Shown here in pieces: positions 41,870 through 49,605 of a DNA stretch of 64,000 nt (the stretch's first letter is position 1; each line of letters starts with the position of its first letter). The notes under the pieces were generated by a model. That model searched no databases. It worked only from the letters and a program-made list of their open reading frames with translations, and had not been told where the DNA came from. The stretch is from Halomonas heilongjiangensis (GTDB lineage: Bacteria; Pseudomonadota; Gammaproteobacteria; Pseudomonadales; Halomonadaceae), in NCBI RefSeq assembly GCF_002879645.1, contig NZ_PNRE01000061.1, forward strand, positions 19,926 to 83,925, in the 5' to 3' direction. The position numbers and the translations under genes are program-made.

Positions 41870-42472
41870 ATGGCACTGCGCCTGCCGCGCCCGTCATTTC
41901 GAGTCTGGCTGTTCCTGCTGCTGCTGGCCCTCGGTGGCGTGCTCGCCCTGCTCGACCAGCGCAGCCCCCGGGAGCCCGGACCGGTGCCCCGCCACGAGGC
42001 CGGCGAGCCGGACTACTACCTCGAGGGCGTTCGCCTGACCCGCTTCGACGCCGAGGGCCGGGCGCACCAGCGCCTGGACACCCCGCGCCTGGTGCACACC
42101 CCCCACGACGACGTCACGCGCATGCAGACACCGGAGGCGCGGCTGATCGACAGCTCGGGGCGCGTCTGGTTCGGTCAGGGCCAGGTCGGCACCCTGGGCG
42201 CCGGCGGCAATCCCCTCACCCTGTCCGGCGATGCCCGCCTGCACGCTCCCGAGGAGCACTGGCAACTCGACACCGATATCCTGCACTTCGATGCCGACAC
42301 CGGCCATGCCTGGAGCGAGGCCCCGGCGCTGCTGCGCCAACCACCGCAGCGCATGCGCGGTGAGCGCTTCGATGCCTGGATCCATGACAATCGCGCCCGC
42401 CTGACCGACAATGTCCGCGGCCACCATCCGCCCGAGACGCCATCCCCCACCGACGAGGATCCCGAGTCATGA
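41870..42472 (+). CDS. lptC: LPS export system protein LptC
   Basis: A 200-residue bitopic inner-membrane protein with a transmembrane helix near residues 12-27 and a beta-jellyroll periplasmic domain that receives LPS from LptB2FG. EPDYYLEGVRLTRFDAEGRAHQRLDTPRLVHTP is typical of the family. It overlaps lptA by four bases. Confidence 0.94.
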   Translation: MALRLPRPSFRVWLFLLLLALGGVLALLDQRSPREPGPVPRHEAGEPDYYLEGVRLTRFDAEGRAHQRLDTPRLVHTPHDDVTRMQTPEARLIDSSGRVWFGQGQVGTLGAGGNPLTLSGDARLHAPEEHWQLDTDILHFDADTGHAWSEAPALLRQPPQRMRGERFDAWIHDNRARLTDNVRGHHPPETPSPTDEDPES

Positions 42473-42996
42473 CGCGACCGCCCCTTGCCTCCCTGCTGGC
42501 CCCAGCACTGCTCGGGCTGTCCCTCACGGCACTGACCACTCCCCCGGCGCAGGCCCTGGAGGGCGACGCCAGCGCCCCCATCGAGGTGGAAGCGAACCAG
42601 CTCGACCTCGACGACCGCGCCGGCACCGCCATCTATACCGGTGACGTGGACATCCGCCAGGGCAGCATGCACCTGACCGGTGACCGGGTCGAGATCCGCC
42701 GCAACGCCTCGGGCGAACTCTCTCACGCCATCGCCACCGGCGAACGCGCCTACATCGAGCAGCAGCCGGCACCTGACGAGCCACTCGTGCGCGGCTGGGG
42801 ACGCACCATCGTCTATTATGTCGCCGAGCGGCGGGTGGAGCTGATCGATCGCGCCGAGCTGCACCAGGGCGGCGACACCTTCGACGGCGGCTACCTGGAG
42901 TATTTCCTCGATCGTCGCGTGGTCCAGGCCCGCTCCGAGGCCGAGGGCGTCCAGGAGCGCCAGCGCGTACGCATGACCCTGCAGCCCGAGCAATAA
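42469..42996 (+). CDS. lptA: LPS periplasmic bridge protein LptA
   Basis: A 175-residue exported protein (signal peptide to about residue 26, TTPPAQA) with the OstA-like jellyroll: [40 protein letters not shown]. LptA polymerises to connect LptC with LptD across the periplasm. It overlaps lptC by four bases and precedes lptB by eight. Confidence 0.96.
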   Translation: MTRPPLASLLAPALLGLSLTALTTPPAQALEGDASAPIEVEANQLDLDDRAGTAIYTGDVDIRQGSMHLTGDRVEIRRNASGELSHAIATGERAYIEQQPAPDEPLVRGWGRTIVYYVAERRVELIDRAELHQGGDTFDGGYLEYFLDRRVVQARSEAEGVQERQRVRMTLQPEQ

Positions 42997-43004
42997 GGGA
43001 CGAC

Positions 43005-43730
43005 ATGAAGACACTCCGCGCCAGCCATCTGGCCAAGAGCTACAAGCGCCGCCGCGTGGTGCAGGACATCAGCCTGGCCATCGGCCAGGGCAGCATCGTC
43101 GGCCTGCTCGGCCCCAACGGTGCCGGCAAGACCACCTCCTTCTACATGATCGTCGGGCTGGTACGCGCCGACGCCGGCGAGGTCCACATCGACGACCTCG
43201 ACCTGACGAGAGCCGCCATGCACGAGCGAGCCCGGGCCGGTATCGGCTATCTGCCCCAGGAGGCCTCGATCTTCCGCAAGCTCTCGGTGGCCGACAACAT
43301 CATGGCGATCCTCGAGACCCGCAAGGACCTCGACCGCACAGGGCGCAGGGCCCGGCTCGAGCAGTTGCTCGAGGACTTCCATGTCACCCATATCCGCGAC
43401 AACCTCGGCATGAGCCTCTCCGGCGGTGAGCGGCGCCGGGTGGAGATCGCCAGGGCGCTGGCCACGGAACCCGCCTTCATCCTCCTCGACGAACCCTTCG
43501 CCGGGGTCGACCCCATCTCGGTGGGCGAGATCAAGGCCATCATCCGCCAGCTCAAGGCCCGTGACATCGGCGTCCTGATCACCGACCACAACGTGCGCGA
43601 GACCCTCGATATCTGCGACACCGCCTATATCGTCGGCGACGGCCAGATCATCGCCGAGGGCGATGCCGAGGCGATCCTGGCCAACCAGCGGGTGCGCGAG
43701 GTGTACCTCGGCGAAGACTTTCGCCTCTGA
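43005..43730 (+). CDS. lptB: LPS export ABC transporter ATPase LptB
   Basis: A 241-residue ABC ATPase. Walker A is [16 protein letters not shown] near residue 38, the signature [15 protein letters not shown] near residue 138, and Walker [14 protein letters not shown]. It drives LPS extraction with LptFG, which are encoded elsewhere. It is last in the yrbG-lptB unit, with a 148-bp gap to rpoN. Confidence 0.98.
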   Translation: MKTLRASHLAKSYKRRRVVQDISLAIGQGSIVGLLGPNGAGKTTSFYMIVGLVRADAGEVHIDDLDLTRAAMHERARAGIGYLPQEASIFRKLSVADNIMAILETRKDLDRTGRRARLEQLLEDFHVTHIRDNLGMSLSGGERRRVEIARALATEPAFILLDEPFAGVDPISVGEIKAIIRQLKARDIGVLITDHNVRETLDICDTAYIVGDGQIIAEGDAEAILANQRVREVYLGEDFRL

Positions 43731-43773
43731 CCCCCTACCGCAACTTACTGATATAAAGGTTATTGCAGCCTGC

Positions 43774-43808
43774 CGGCATGAAAATTGCCGATGGCATGCT
43801 TATTGCTA
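43774..43808 (+). promoter_or_regulatory. Two tandem sigma-54-type (-24/-12) elements upstream of rpoN
   Basis: Element 1: GG at 43775-43776 and GC at 43787-43788 with CATG just after GG and TTGC at -12. Element 2: TGGCATGCTTATTGCTA at 43792-43808, GG at 43793-43794 and GC at 43805-43806. Both keep the diagnostic GG-N10-GC spacing and are offset by 18 bp. Element 2 is close to the sigma-54 consensus TGGCAcg-N4-TTGCa. Both precede rpoN, which encodes sigma-54. Confidence 0.6.
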
Positions 43809-43812
43809 ATAA
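43785..43812 (+). promoter_or_regulatory. Possible sigma-70 promoter of rpoN overlapping the sigma-54 elements
   Basis: TTGCCG (43785-43790), a 16-bp spacer and TAATAA (43807-43812) form a weak sigma-70 promoter that shares bases with both -24/-12 elements, so the two polymerase forms could not occupy it together. Confidence 0.35.
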
Positions 43813-43878
43813 AAGACTTGCAACACGCCGGACAGCGGACTAGGGTGGGGGTTTTCGGCGAATGAGCACACACCTCTC

Positions 43879-45291
43879 ATGGCCATGAAAGCATCCCTGC
43901 AACTGCGCGTCGGCACCCAGCTGACCATGACGCCCCAGCTGCAGCAGGCCATCGCCCTGCTGCAGCTCTCCACCCTGGACCTGCGCCAGGAGATCCAGCA
44001 GGCCCTGGAGTCGAACCCCATGCTGGAGCTCGATGACGGCTTCGGCGAACAGGCAGCGAGCGAGCCTGCCGATGACGACTGGGCCAGCGAGATCCCCAGC
44101 GAACTCTCGGTCGACAGCGACTGGTCGGACACCTACCAGGACCTGGGCGCCCCCGCCGGCAGCGGCGAGGGGCCCGACTTCGAGCGCCAGGCCTCGGGCC
44201 AGAGCCTGCAGGACCACCTCGCCTGGCAGCTGGCCATGACCGACCTGGACGAACGTCAGCGGCACATCGCCGAGAGCCTGATCGATGCCGTGGACGGCGC
44301 CGGCTACCTGGCCCAGCCGCTCGACGAATTGCGTGACGGACTCAAGAACCAGGGACTCGAGGGACTCAAGAGCCGCGAGGTGGAGCAGGTATTGCTGCGC
44401 CTGCAGCAGTTCGAGCCGACCGGCATCTTCGCCCGAGACCTGCGCGAATGCCTGATGCTGCAACTCGCCGCCCTGCCCGACGACACCCCGCTGCTGCCCC
44501 AGGCCCGCCGCCTGGTGCGCCAGTTTCTCGAAGCGCTGGCCGGTGACGACCGCCGCCTGCTCAAGCGTCGACTCGGCCTCGATGACGATGCCCTCGACGA
44601 GGTGATCGCCCTGGTGCGCTCACTGGATCCGAGGCCGGGCAGTCGCTATTCGGAAGCCGACAACGACTACGTCATTCCCGACCTGGTCGCCCGTCACGAC
44701 AACCGCGGCTGGCAGGTGGAACTCAACCCCGAGGCCCTGCCACGGCTGCGCATCCAGCCCGACTATGCGGCACTGATTCGCCGCGCCGACAAGAGCCAGG
44801 ACAACCAGTTCCTCAAGAATCACCTGCAGGAGGCCCGCTGGCTGATGAAGAGCCTCTCCAGCCGCAACGACACCCTGCTGCGGGTAGGACGCGAGATCAT
44901 GGCGCGCCAGCTCGACTTCCTCGAGCAGGGCGAGGAGGCGATGCGGCCATTGATACTGGCCGATATCGCCCAGGCCGTGGAGATGCACGAATCGACCATC
45001 TCGCGGGTCACCACCCAGAAGTTCATCCACACCCCGCGCGGCGTCTTCGAGCTGAAGTACTTCTTCTCCAGCCAGGTCGGCAACGGGGATGGCGATGCCC
45101 ACTCGAGCACCGCGATCCGCGCCCGCATCCGCAAGCTGATCCAGGAGGAGCCACCCCGCAAGCCGCTCTCCGACAGCAAGCTGGTGACGCTGCTCGAGGA
45201 GGCCGGCATCTCCGTTGCCCGGCGGACCGTGGCCAAGTATCGGGAGGCCATGGGCATCGCCTCCTCCAGCGAGCGCAAGCGGCTAAGATGA
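43879..45291 (+). CDS. rpoN: RNA polymerase sigma-54 factor RpoN
   Basis: A 470-residue sigma-54. Region I (TQLTMTPQLQQAIALLQLSTLDLRQEIQQALESNPMLE) interacts with enhancer-binding activators. The acidic region II spans about residues 55-105 and the core-binding domain follows. The C-terminal DNA-binding part ends with the RpoN box ARRTVAKYRE (447-456). The start could be either ATG at 43879 or at 43885; no clear Shine-Dalgarno is visible. It is followed by hpf-ptsN-rapZ-npr, the conserved rpoN cluster. Confidence 0.97.
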   Translation: MAMKASLQLRVGTQLTMTPQLQQAIALLQLSTLDLRQEIQQALESNPMLELDDGFGEQAASEPADDDWASEIPSELSVDSDWSDTYQDLGAPAGSGEGPDFERQASGQSLQDHLAWQLAMTDLDERQRHIAESLIDAVDGAGYLAQPLDELRDGLKNQGLEGLKSREVEQVLLRLQQFEPTGIFARDLRECLMLQLAALPDDTPLLPQARRLVRQFLEALAGDDRRLLKRRLGLDDDALDEVIALVRSLDPRPGSRYSEADNDYVIPDLVARHDNRGWQVELNPEALPRLRIQPDYAALIRRADKSQDNQFLKNHLQEARWLMKSLSSRNDTLLRVGREIMARQLDFLEQGEEAMRPLILADIAQAVEMHESTISRVTTQKFIHTPRGVFELKYFFSSQVGNGDGDAHSSTAIRARIRKLIQEEPPRKPLSDSKLVTLLEEAGISVARRTVAKYREAMGIASSSERKRLR

Positions 45292-45342
45292 GAAAGGGAT
45301 GGTGAGCGCCAGTCGCGGCAGGCATCGCCCTTCGCAGGGGGT

Positions 45343-45369
45343 TTGCAGGGCAGGAAAAAGGGTTACAAT
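45343..45369 (+). promoter_or_regulatory. Candidate promoter of hpf-ptsN-rapZ-npr
   Basis: TTGCAG (45343-45348) and TACAAT (45364-45369) with a short 15-bp spacer lie 34 bp before the hpf ATG, allowing hpf to be expressed apart from rpoN. Confidence 0.45.
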
Positions 45370-45402
45370 CGAGGCACCAATCGAAGGACGAAGGAGCGTG
45401 TC

Positions 45403-45711
45403 ATGCAAGTCAACATCACCGGCCATCATGTGGAACTGACCGACGCCCTGCGTGACTATGTGAACGAAAAGCTCACTCGCGTGGAACGCCACTACGACAA
45501 CATCACCACCGTGCAGGTAACGCTCTCCGTCGAGAAGGAACGCCAACAGGCCGCCTGCACCCTGCATGCCGCCGGTGCCGATCTGCACGCCGAGGCCATG
45601 GACGGCGACATGTACGCCGCCATCGATGCGCTCGCCGACAAGCTGGACCGCCAGTTGGTCAAGCACAAGGAGAAGGTCCAGGCCCGCGCCCAGGGCGCCG
45701 GTGCCCGCTGA
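45403..45711 (+). CDS. hpf: Ribosome hibernation promoting factor, short form
   Basis: A 102-residue member of the HPF/YfiA family that binds the 30S decoding site in stationary phase. It has the beta-alpha-beta fold sequence MQVNITGHHVELTDALRDYVNEKL and AAIDALADKLDRQLVKHKEK. It lacks the long C-terminal dimerisation domain, so it is the short gammaproteobacterial type that acts with RMF. AAGGAG precedes the ATG. Confidence 0.95.
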   Translation: MQVNITGHHVELTDALRDYVNEKLTRVERHYDNITTVQVTLSVEKERQQAACTLHAAGADLHAEAMDGDMYAAIDALADKLDRQLVKHKEKVQARAQGAGAR

Positions 45712-45717
45712 TCCATC

Positions 45718-46188
45718 ATGACACTCGAAGCCATCCTGCCCCCCGAGCGCACCCTGTTCGGCGTGCCCGGGGGAAGCAAGAAGCGGGTACTGGAATTCTT
45801 CAGCACCTTCATCGCACAGAACACGCCGAGCCTCGACAGCCAGGAAGTCTTCGGCCGCCTGATCGGCCGTGAGCGGCTGGGCAGTACGGGTATCGGCAAC
45901 GGCGTCGCCATACCCCATGCCCGCGACCCGCACTGCAAGGCTCCCCTTGCCGGCTTCCTGAAGCTGGCCGAGCCGATCGACTTCGATGCCATCGACGGCG
46001 AGCCGGTTGACCTGATCTTCGTGCTGCTGGTACCGGAAGAGGCCGACGATGCCCACCTCTCGCTGCTGGCCCAGGTCGCGGGCGTGATGAACGACGCCGA
46101 GACCCGGGGGCGGCTGCGCAAGAGCGCGAGCCAGCGCGAGCTCCATGAGCGACTCATCGAGGCGATCCGACGACAGTCCTCGGGCTGA
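45718..46188 (+). CDS. ptsN: Nitrogen PTS EIIA component PtsN
   Basis: A 156-residue EIIA-Ntr protein. The phosphorylated histidine lies in GVAIPHARDP near residue 66. It is the terminal regulator of the PtsP-Npr-PtsN chain, affecting potassium and nitrogen control. It begins six bases after hpf. Confidence 0.97.
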   Translation: MTLEAILPPERTLFGVPGGSKKRVLEFFSTFIAQNTPSLDSQEVFGRLIGRERLGSTGIGNGVAIPHARDPHCKAPLAGFLKLAEPIDFDAIDGEPVDLIFVLLVPEEADDAHLSLLAQVAGVMNDAETRGRLRKSASQRELHERLIEAIRRQSSG

Positions 46189-46237
46189 TCGTCGCTCACC
46201 GGGCCACCCGGCCAGTCACACGACCAGGAGTCCCGCC

Positions 46238-47158
46238 ATGCAGCTCGTGATCATCAGCGGCCGATCCGGCTCCGGCAAGTCGATCGCACTGCAGGCGCTC
46301 GAGGACCTCGGCTACTACGCCATCGACAACCTGCCGGCCATGCTGCTCGGCCCGCTGGTCGACGAACTCAGCAGTGATCACTCACCCCACACCTCGATCG
46401 CGGTGAGCATCGATGCACGCAACCTGCCCCATGCACTGGAGCGCTTCCCCAGCCTGCTGGAGGAGGTGCGCGCACGCGGAATCGACGGCCAGGTGATCTA
46501 CCTCACCACCGATGCCCGCATCCTGCTCGAGCGCTACTCGGCCACCCGCCGTCGTCATCCGCTGACACGGGACAGCGACATGACCCTGGCCGAGGCGATC
46601 GATTCCGAGGAGACGGCGCTCGCCGAGATTCGCGACCTGGCCGACCTGGTGATCGATACCTCGCGCCTCTCGGTGCACGAGCTGCGTCGACGCATCAGCG
46701 ACCAGGTGGCCAGCCACCGGACCGACCAGCTGACCCTGACGGTGGAGTCCTTCGGCTTCAAGCGCGGCGTGCCCCTCGATGCCGACATCGTCTTCGACGC
46801 CCGCTGCCTGCCGAATCCCTATTGGGACCCCCGACTGCGGCCGTACACCGGCCGCGACGCCGCGGTCATCGAATTCCTCGACGGCTACCCCATCGTCGGC
46901 GAGATGCATGACGATATCCTGGCCTGGGTGGAGCGCTGGCTGCCCGCCTACCAGGCCAGCCATCGCAGCTACCTGACCGTGGCCATCGGCTGCACCGGCG
47001 GCCAGCACCGCTCGGTGCACCTGGCCGAACGACTGGCCCGGCACCTCGCCGGGCATTGTCCCAGTGTGCGACTACGCCATCGCGAACTGGGCATTCACAA
47101 CATCCTCCCCCGCCCGTCGGAGCCACCACCGGCCGAGAACGATGACGAAGGAACCTGA
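46238..47158 (+). CDS. rapZ: RNase adapter protein RapZ
   Basis: A 306-residue protein with N-terminal P-loop IISGRSGSGKSIALQALEDLGYYAIDNLP and the C-terminal sensor domain containing GCTGGQHRSVHLAERLARHL. In E. coli RapZ binds the small RNAs GlmY/GlmZ and tunes GlmS; whether those RNAs exist here is not visible in this window. AGGAG lies upstream of the ATG. Its product links envelope precursor supply to this locus. Confidence 0.96.
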   Translation: MQLVIISGRSGSGKSIALQALEDLGYYAIDNLPAMLLGPLVDELSSDHSPHTSIAVSIDARNLPHALERFPSLLEEVRARGIDGQVIYLTTDARILLERYSATRRRHPLTRDSDMTLAEAIDSEETALAEIRDLADLVIDTSRLSVHELRRRISDQVASHRTDQLTLTVESFGFKRGVPLDADIVFDARCLPNPYWDPRLRPYTGRDAAVIEFLDGYPIVGEMHDDILAWVERWLPAYQASHRSYLTVAIGCTGGQHRSVHLAERLARHLAGHCPSVRLRHRELGIHNILPRPSEPPPAENDDEGT

Positions 47159-47161
47159 GGC

Positions 47162-47431
47162 GTGCCGCAACGCAAGCTTACCCTCAACAATCGCCGCGGC
47201 CTGCACGCCCGCGCCGCCACCAAGCTGGTCCAGTGCTGCCAGCCCTTCCAGGCCAGGGTCACCGTGAGCCACGGCGGCCGCGACGCCGACGCCGCCAACA
47301 TCATGTCGCTACTGATGCTGGCCGCCCCCTGCGGCACCGAGCTGACGATCAGTACCGAGGGCGAGGACGCCGAGGCGGTGCTCGACGCCCTCGAGGCACT
47401 CTTCGAGGCCCGCTTCGACGAGGACGCCTAA
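47162..47431 (+). CDS. npr: HPr-like nitrogen PTS phosphocarrier NPr
   Basis: An 89-residue HPr-fold protein. The phosphorylated histidine is in NNRRGLHARAATKLVQ near residue 15. Members of the nitrogen branch (PtsO/NPr) lie at this position after rapZ. The start is a GTG three bases after the rapZ stop. Its stop codon overlaps that of convergent pmbA. Confidence 0.95.
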   Translation: MPQRKLTLNNRRGLHARAATKLVQCCQPFQARVTVSHGGRDADAANIMSLLMLAAPCGTELTISTEGEDAEAVLDALEALFEARFDEDA

Positions 47432-48768
47432 CCGCCCGCCACCATCAGCTCGTCGACCAGCCAGCTGCCGGTATGGATGCTGCCACGGGTGTCGATGTCG
47501 TCGCCGACTCCCGCCAGGCCCTTGAACATTCCCTCGAGGTTGCCGGCGATGGTGAACTCCTCCACCGGGTGGCGAATCTCGCCATCCTCGACCCAGAAGC
47601 CGGCGGCACCGCGGGAGTAGTCGCCGGTCACGCCGTTGACTCCCTGCCCCATCAGCTCGGTGACCAGCACGCCGCGCCCCATGCGGGCCAGCAATGCCTC
47701 GCGGGACGCCAGCGGTGCCGTGATGCGCAGGTTGCGTGCGCCACCGGCGTTGCCGGTGGTCTGCAGACCGAGCCGCCTCGCGCTGTAGGCCGAGAGCATG
47801 TAGCTGGCCAGGCGACCCGCCTCGATGAAGACGTTGTCTCGGGTCTGGACCCCGTCGTTGTCGAAGGGACTGCTGGCCATGGCGCCGCGCTCCATGGGAC
47901 GCTCGCCGAGGCTGAACCACTCGGGGAAGAGCGGCTCGCCCAGGCGGTCGCAGAGGAAGGAGGCCTGGCGATAGAGGGCACCGCCGGCGATGGCACTCAT
48001 CAGGTGCCCCACCAGCCCGCCGGCCAGGGTCGGGTCGAACAGCACCGGCAGGCGTCCGGTGGCCGGGCGCCGGGCACCGAGCCGGCGCAGGGTCCGCCGC
48101 GCCGCGCTCTCGCCCACCGTCTCGGGCGCCGTCAGGTCCCGGGGATGGCGGGCACTGGTATAGTCGTAGTCCCGCTGCATGCCCCCCCCATCCTCGGCGA
48201 TCAGCATGCAGGAGAGCGAGTGGCGACTGCCCCGCTGGCTGCCGAGAAAGCCATGGCTGTTGGCGTAGACCCGCACGCCCTCGCCGCTGGAGAGCGAAGC
48301 GCCGTCGGAGCTGCGGATTCCCGCCATGCCACGGCCGGCGGCCTCGCAGGCGAGCGCCAGCTCGATGGCCTGCTCGGTGGTCAGGTCCCAGGGGTGGTGG
48401 ACGTCGAGATCCGGCAGCTCGCGTGCCATCAGCTCGGCATCGGCCAGCCCCGAGGCCGGGTCCTCGCCGGTATGGCGCGCAATGGCCATGGCCTTCTCGA
48501 CCACGGCGCGGATCGAGGCCTCGCCGGCATCGCTGGACGAGGCACTGCCCTTGCGCGACCCGACGTAGACGGTCACCGCGATGCCCTGGTCACGGGAGAG
48601 CTCGACGGTCTCCACTTCGCCCTCGCGCACGCTGATGCCGACCCCCTGGTCGACGCTGGCCCCGACCTCGCAGGCGTCGGCCCCCAGCCGCCCGGCCAGC
48701 TCGAGCGCCGCCTCGGCGCGGGTTTCCAGCAGCGCCTGCTGGGCAGCGGCATCGAAAGCCTGTGTCAT
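47428..48768 (-). CDS. pmbA: TldD/PmbA-family metalloprotease subunit PmbA (TldE)
   Basis: A 446-residue PmbA/TldE protein. It pairs with TldD (encoded nearby) in a heterodimeric zinc protease that processes unfolded or modified peptides; PmbA itself lacks the HExxxH zinc motif, consistent with what is seen here. Landmarks are LPVLFDPTLAGGLVGHLMSAIAGGALYR and GVNGVTGDYSRGAAGFWVEDGEI. GAGGAG lies before the ATG at 48768. It is divergent from darP. Confidence 0.96.
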   Translation of the reverse strand: MTQAFDAAAQQALLETRAEAALELAGRLGADACEVGASVDQGVGISVREGEVETVELSRDQGIAVTVYVGSRKGSASSSDAGEASIRAVVEKAMAIARHTGEDPASGLADAELMARELPDLDVHHPWDLTTEQAIELALACEAAGRGMAGIRSSDGASLSSGEGVRVYANSHGFLGSQRGSRHSLSCMLIAEDGGGMQRDYDYTSARHPRDLTAPETVGESAARRTLRRLGARRPATGRLPVLFDPTLAGGLVGHLMSAIAGGALYRQASFLCDRLGEPLFPEWFSLGERPMERGAMASSPFDNDGVQTRDNVFIEAGRLASYMLSAYSARRLGLQTTGNAGGARNLRITAPLASREALLARMGRGVLVTELMGQGVNGVTGDYSRGAAGFWVEDGEIRHPVEEFTIAGNLEGMFKGLAGVGDDIDTRGSIHTGSWLVDELMVAGG

Positions 48769-48820
48769 GCGATTCTCCTCGTCGACCGGCCGCACGCGGG
48801 GCCGGTTCACTCATGATGCG

Positions 48821-48852
48821 TTGCACAGCCCGTCGCTGCGGGCTGTTATACT
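48821..48852 (+). promoter_or_regulatory. Promoter of darP with a hairpin-forming spacer
   Basis: TTGCAC (48821-48826) and extended -10 TGTTATACT (48844-48852) flank a perfect 7-bp inverted repeat, CAGCCCG/CGGGCTG (48826-48845). The -35 to -10 distance is 20 bp, so the TGn extension probably compensates, or the dyad is an operator. Confidence 0.5.
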
Positions 48853-48886
48853 ATCGGCCATCCCGACCTCAACCGATGGAAGCGGC

Positions 48887-49417
48887 ATGTCCCAGGAATC
48901 TCCCCGTGAGCTGCTCGCGCAGATCACCCAGTCGGATGACGAGCCCGTCAGCAAGTCCCAGCTCAAGCGCGAGATGCATGCGCTTCAGGCACTGGGCGAG
49001 GCGATCATCGCCATGACGCCCACCGAACGCGCCCGCTTCCCCCTCTCCGATGACATGCTGGCCGCCGTGGAGGAGACCTCGCGGATCCGCTCCCACGAGG
49101 GACGCCGGCGGCACATGCAGTACGTCGGCAAGGTCATGCGTCGCGAGAACCTCGCCGCGATCCAGGCGGTGTACGAGGAGGTCGAGCAGGAGAAGCTCCG
49201 CCGCGACCACGCCTTCCACCGCCTCGAGAAGTGGCGCGACCGGCTCATCGAGGAGGGTGACGATGCCGTCGAGCCCTTCATCGCGGAGTTCCCCGCCGTC
49301 GACCGCCAGGCCCTGCGCCAGCTGATCCGCAACGCCCGCCGCGAACGCGAGCTAGGCAAGCCGCCGACCAATGCCCGCCGGCTGTTCAAGCTGGTCCGCG
49401 ATACGGCGGGGCTGTAG
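48887..49417 (+). CDS. darP: Ribosome maturation factor DarP (YjgA, DUF615)
   Basis: A 176-residue, strongly helical and charged protein of the DUF615/YjgA family, which associates with late 50S precursors. Features are SKSQLKREMHALQALGEAI near residue 22 and the C-terminal RQLIRNARRERELGKPPTNARRLFKLVR. It is preserved between pmbA and tldD. Confidence 0.94.
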   Translation: MSQESPRELLAQITQSDDEPVSKSQLKREMHALQALGEAIIAMTPTERARFPLSDDMLAAVEETSRIRSHEGRRRHMQYVGKVMRRENLAAIQAVYEEVEQEKLRRDHAFHRLEKWRDRLIEEGDDAVEPFIAEFPAVDRQALRQLIRNARRERELGKPPTNARRLFKLVRDTAGL

Positions 49418-49480
49418 GCCTGGCACCTGCCCGAGCGCATGGCGCTTGTGCCCCCACGCTGCCTATGTAGACGGCATGGC

Positions 49481-49573
49481 CCCTATGGGGTCAGACCCCA
49501 GCCAAACCATCATGCCTGTCGTGGTGCTCCTCTCTTGCCGAACCAGCGCCCGCCGGGGTCTGACCCCATAGGG
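49481..49573. repeat. REP/BIME-like inverted repeat (GGGGTCTGACCCC type)
   Basis: Two perfect 19-bp arms, CCCTATGGGGTCAGACCCC (49481-49499) and GGGGTCTGACCCCATAGGG (49555-49573), face each other across 55 bp. Each arm itself contains the palindromic core GGGGTC-nGACCCC. A third palindrome, CCGCCGACGTCGGCGG (49575-49590), adjoins the right arm, and outer flanks show weaker inverted similarity. The 188-bp darP-tldD gap (49418-49605) holds no gene. The motif resembles REP elements mobilised by RAYT transposases. Confidence 0.75.
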
Positions 49574-49605
49574 ACCGCCGACGTCGGCGGCCCTACTACA
49601 GCGCC

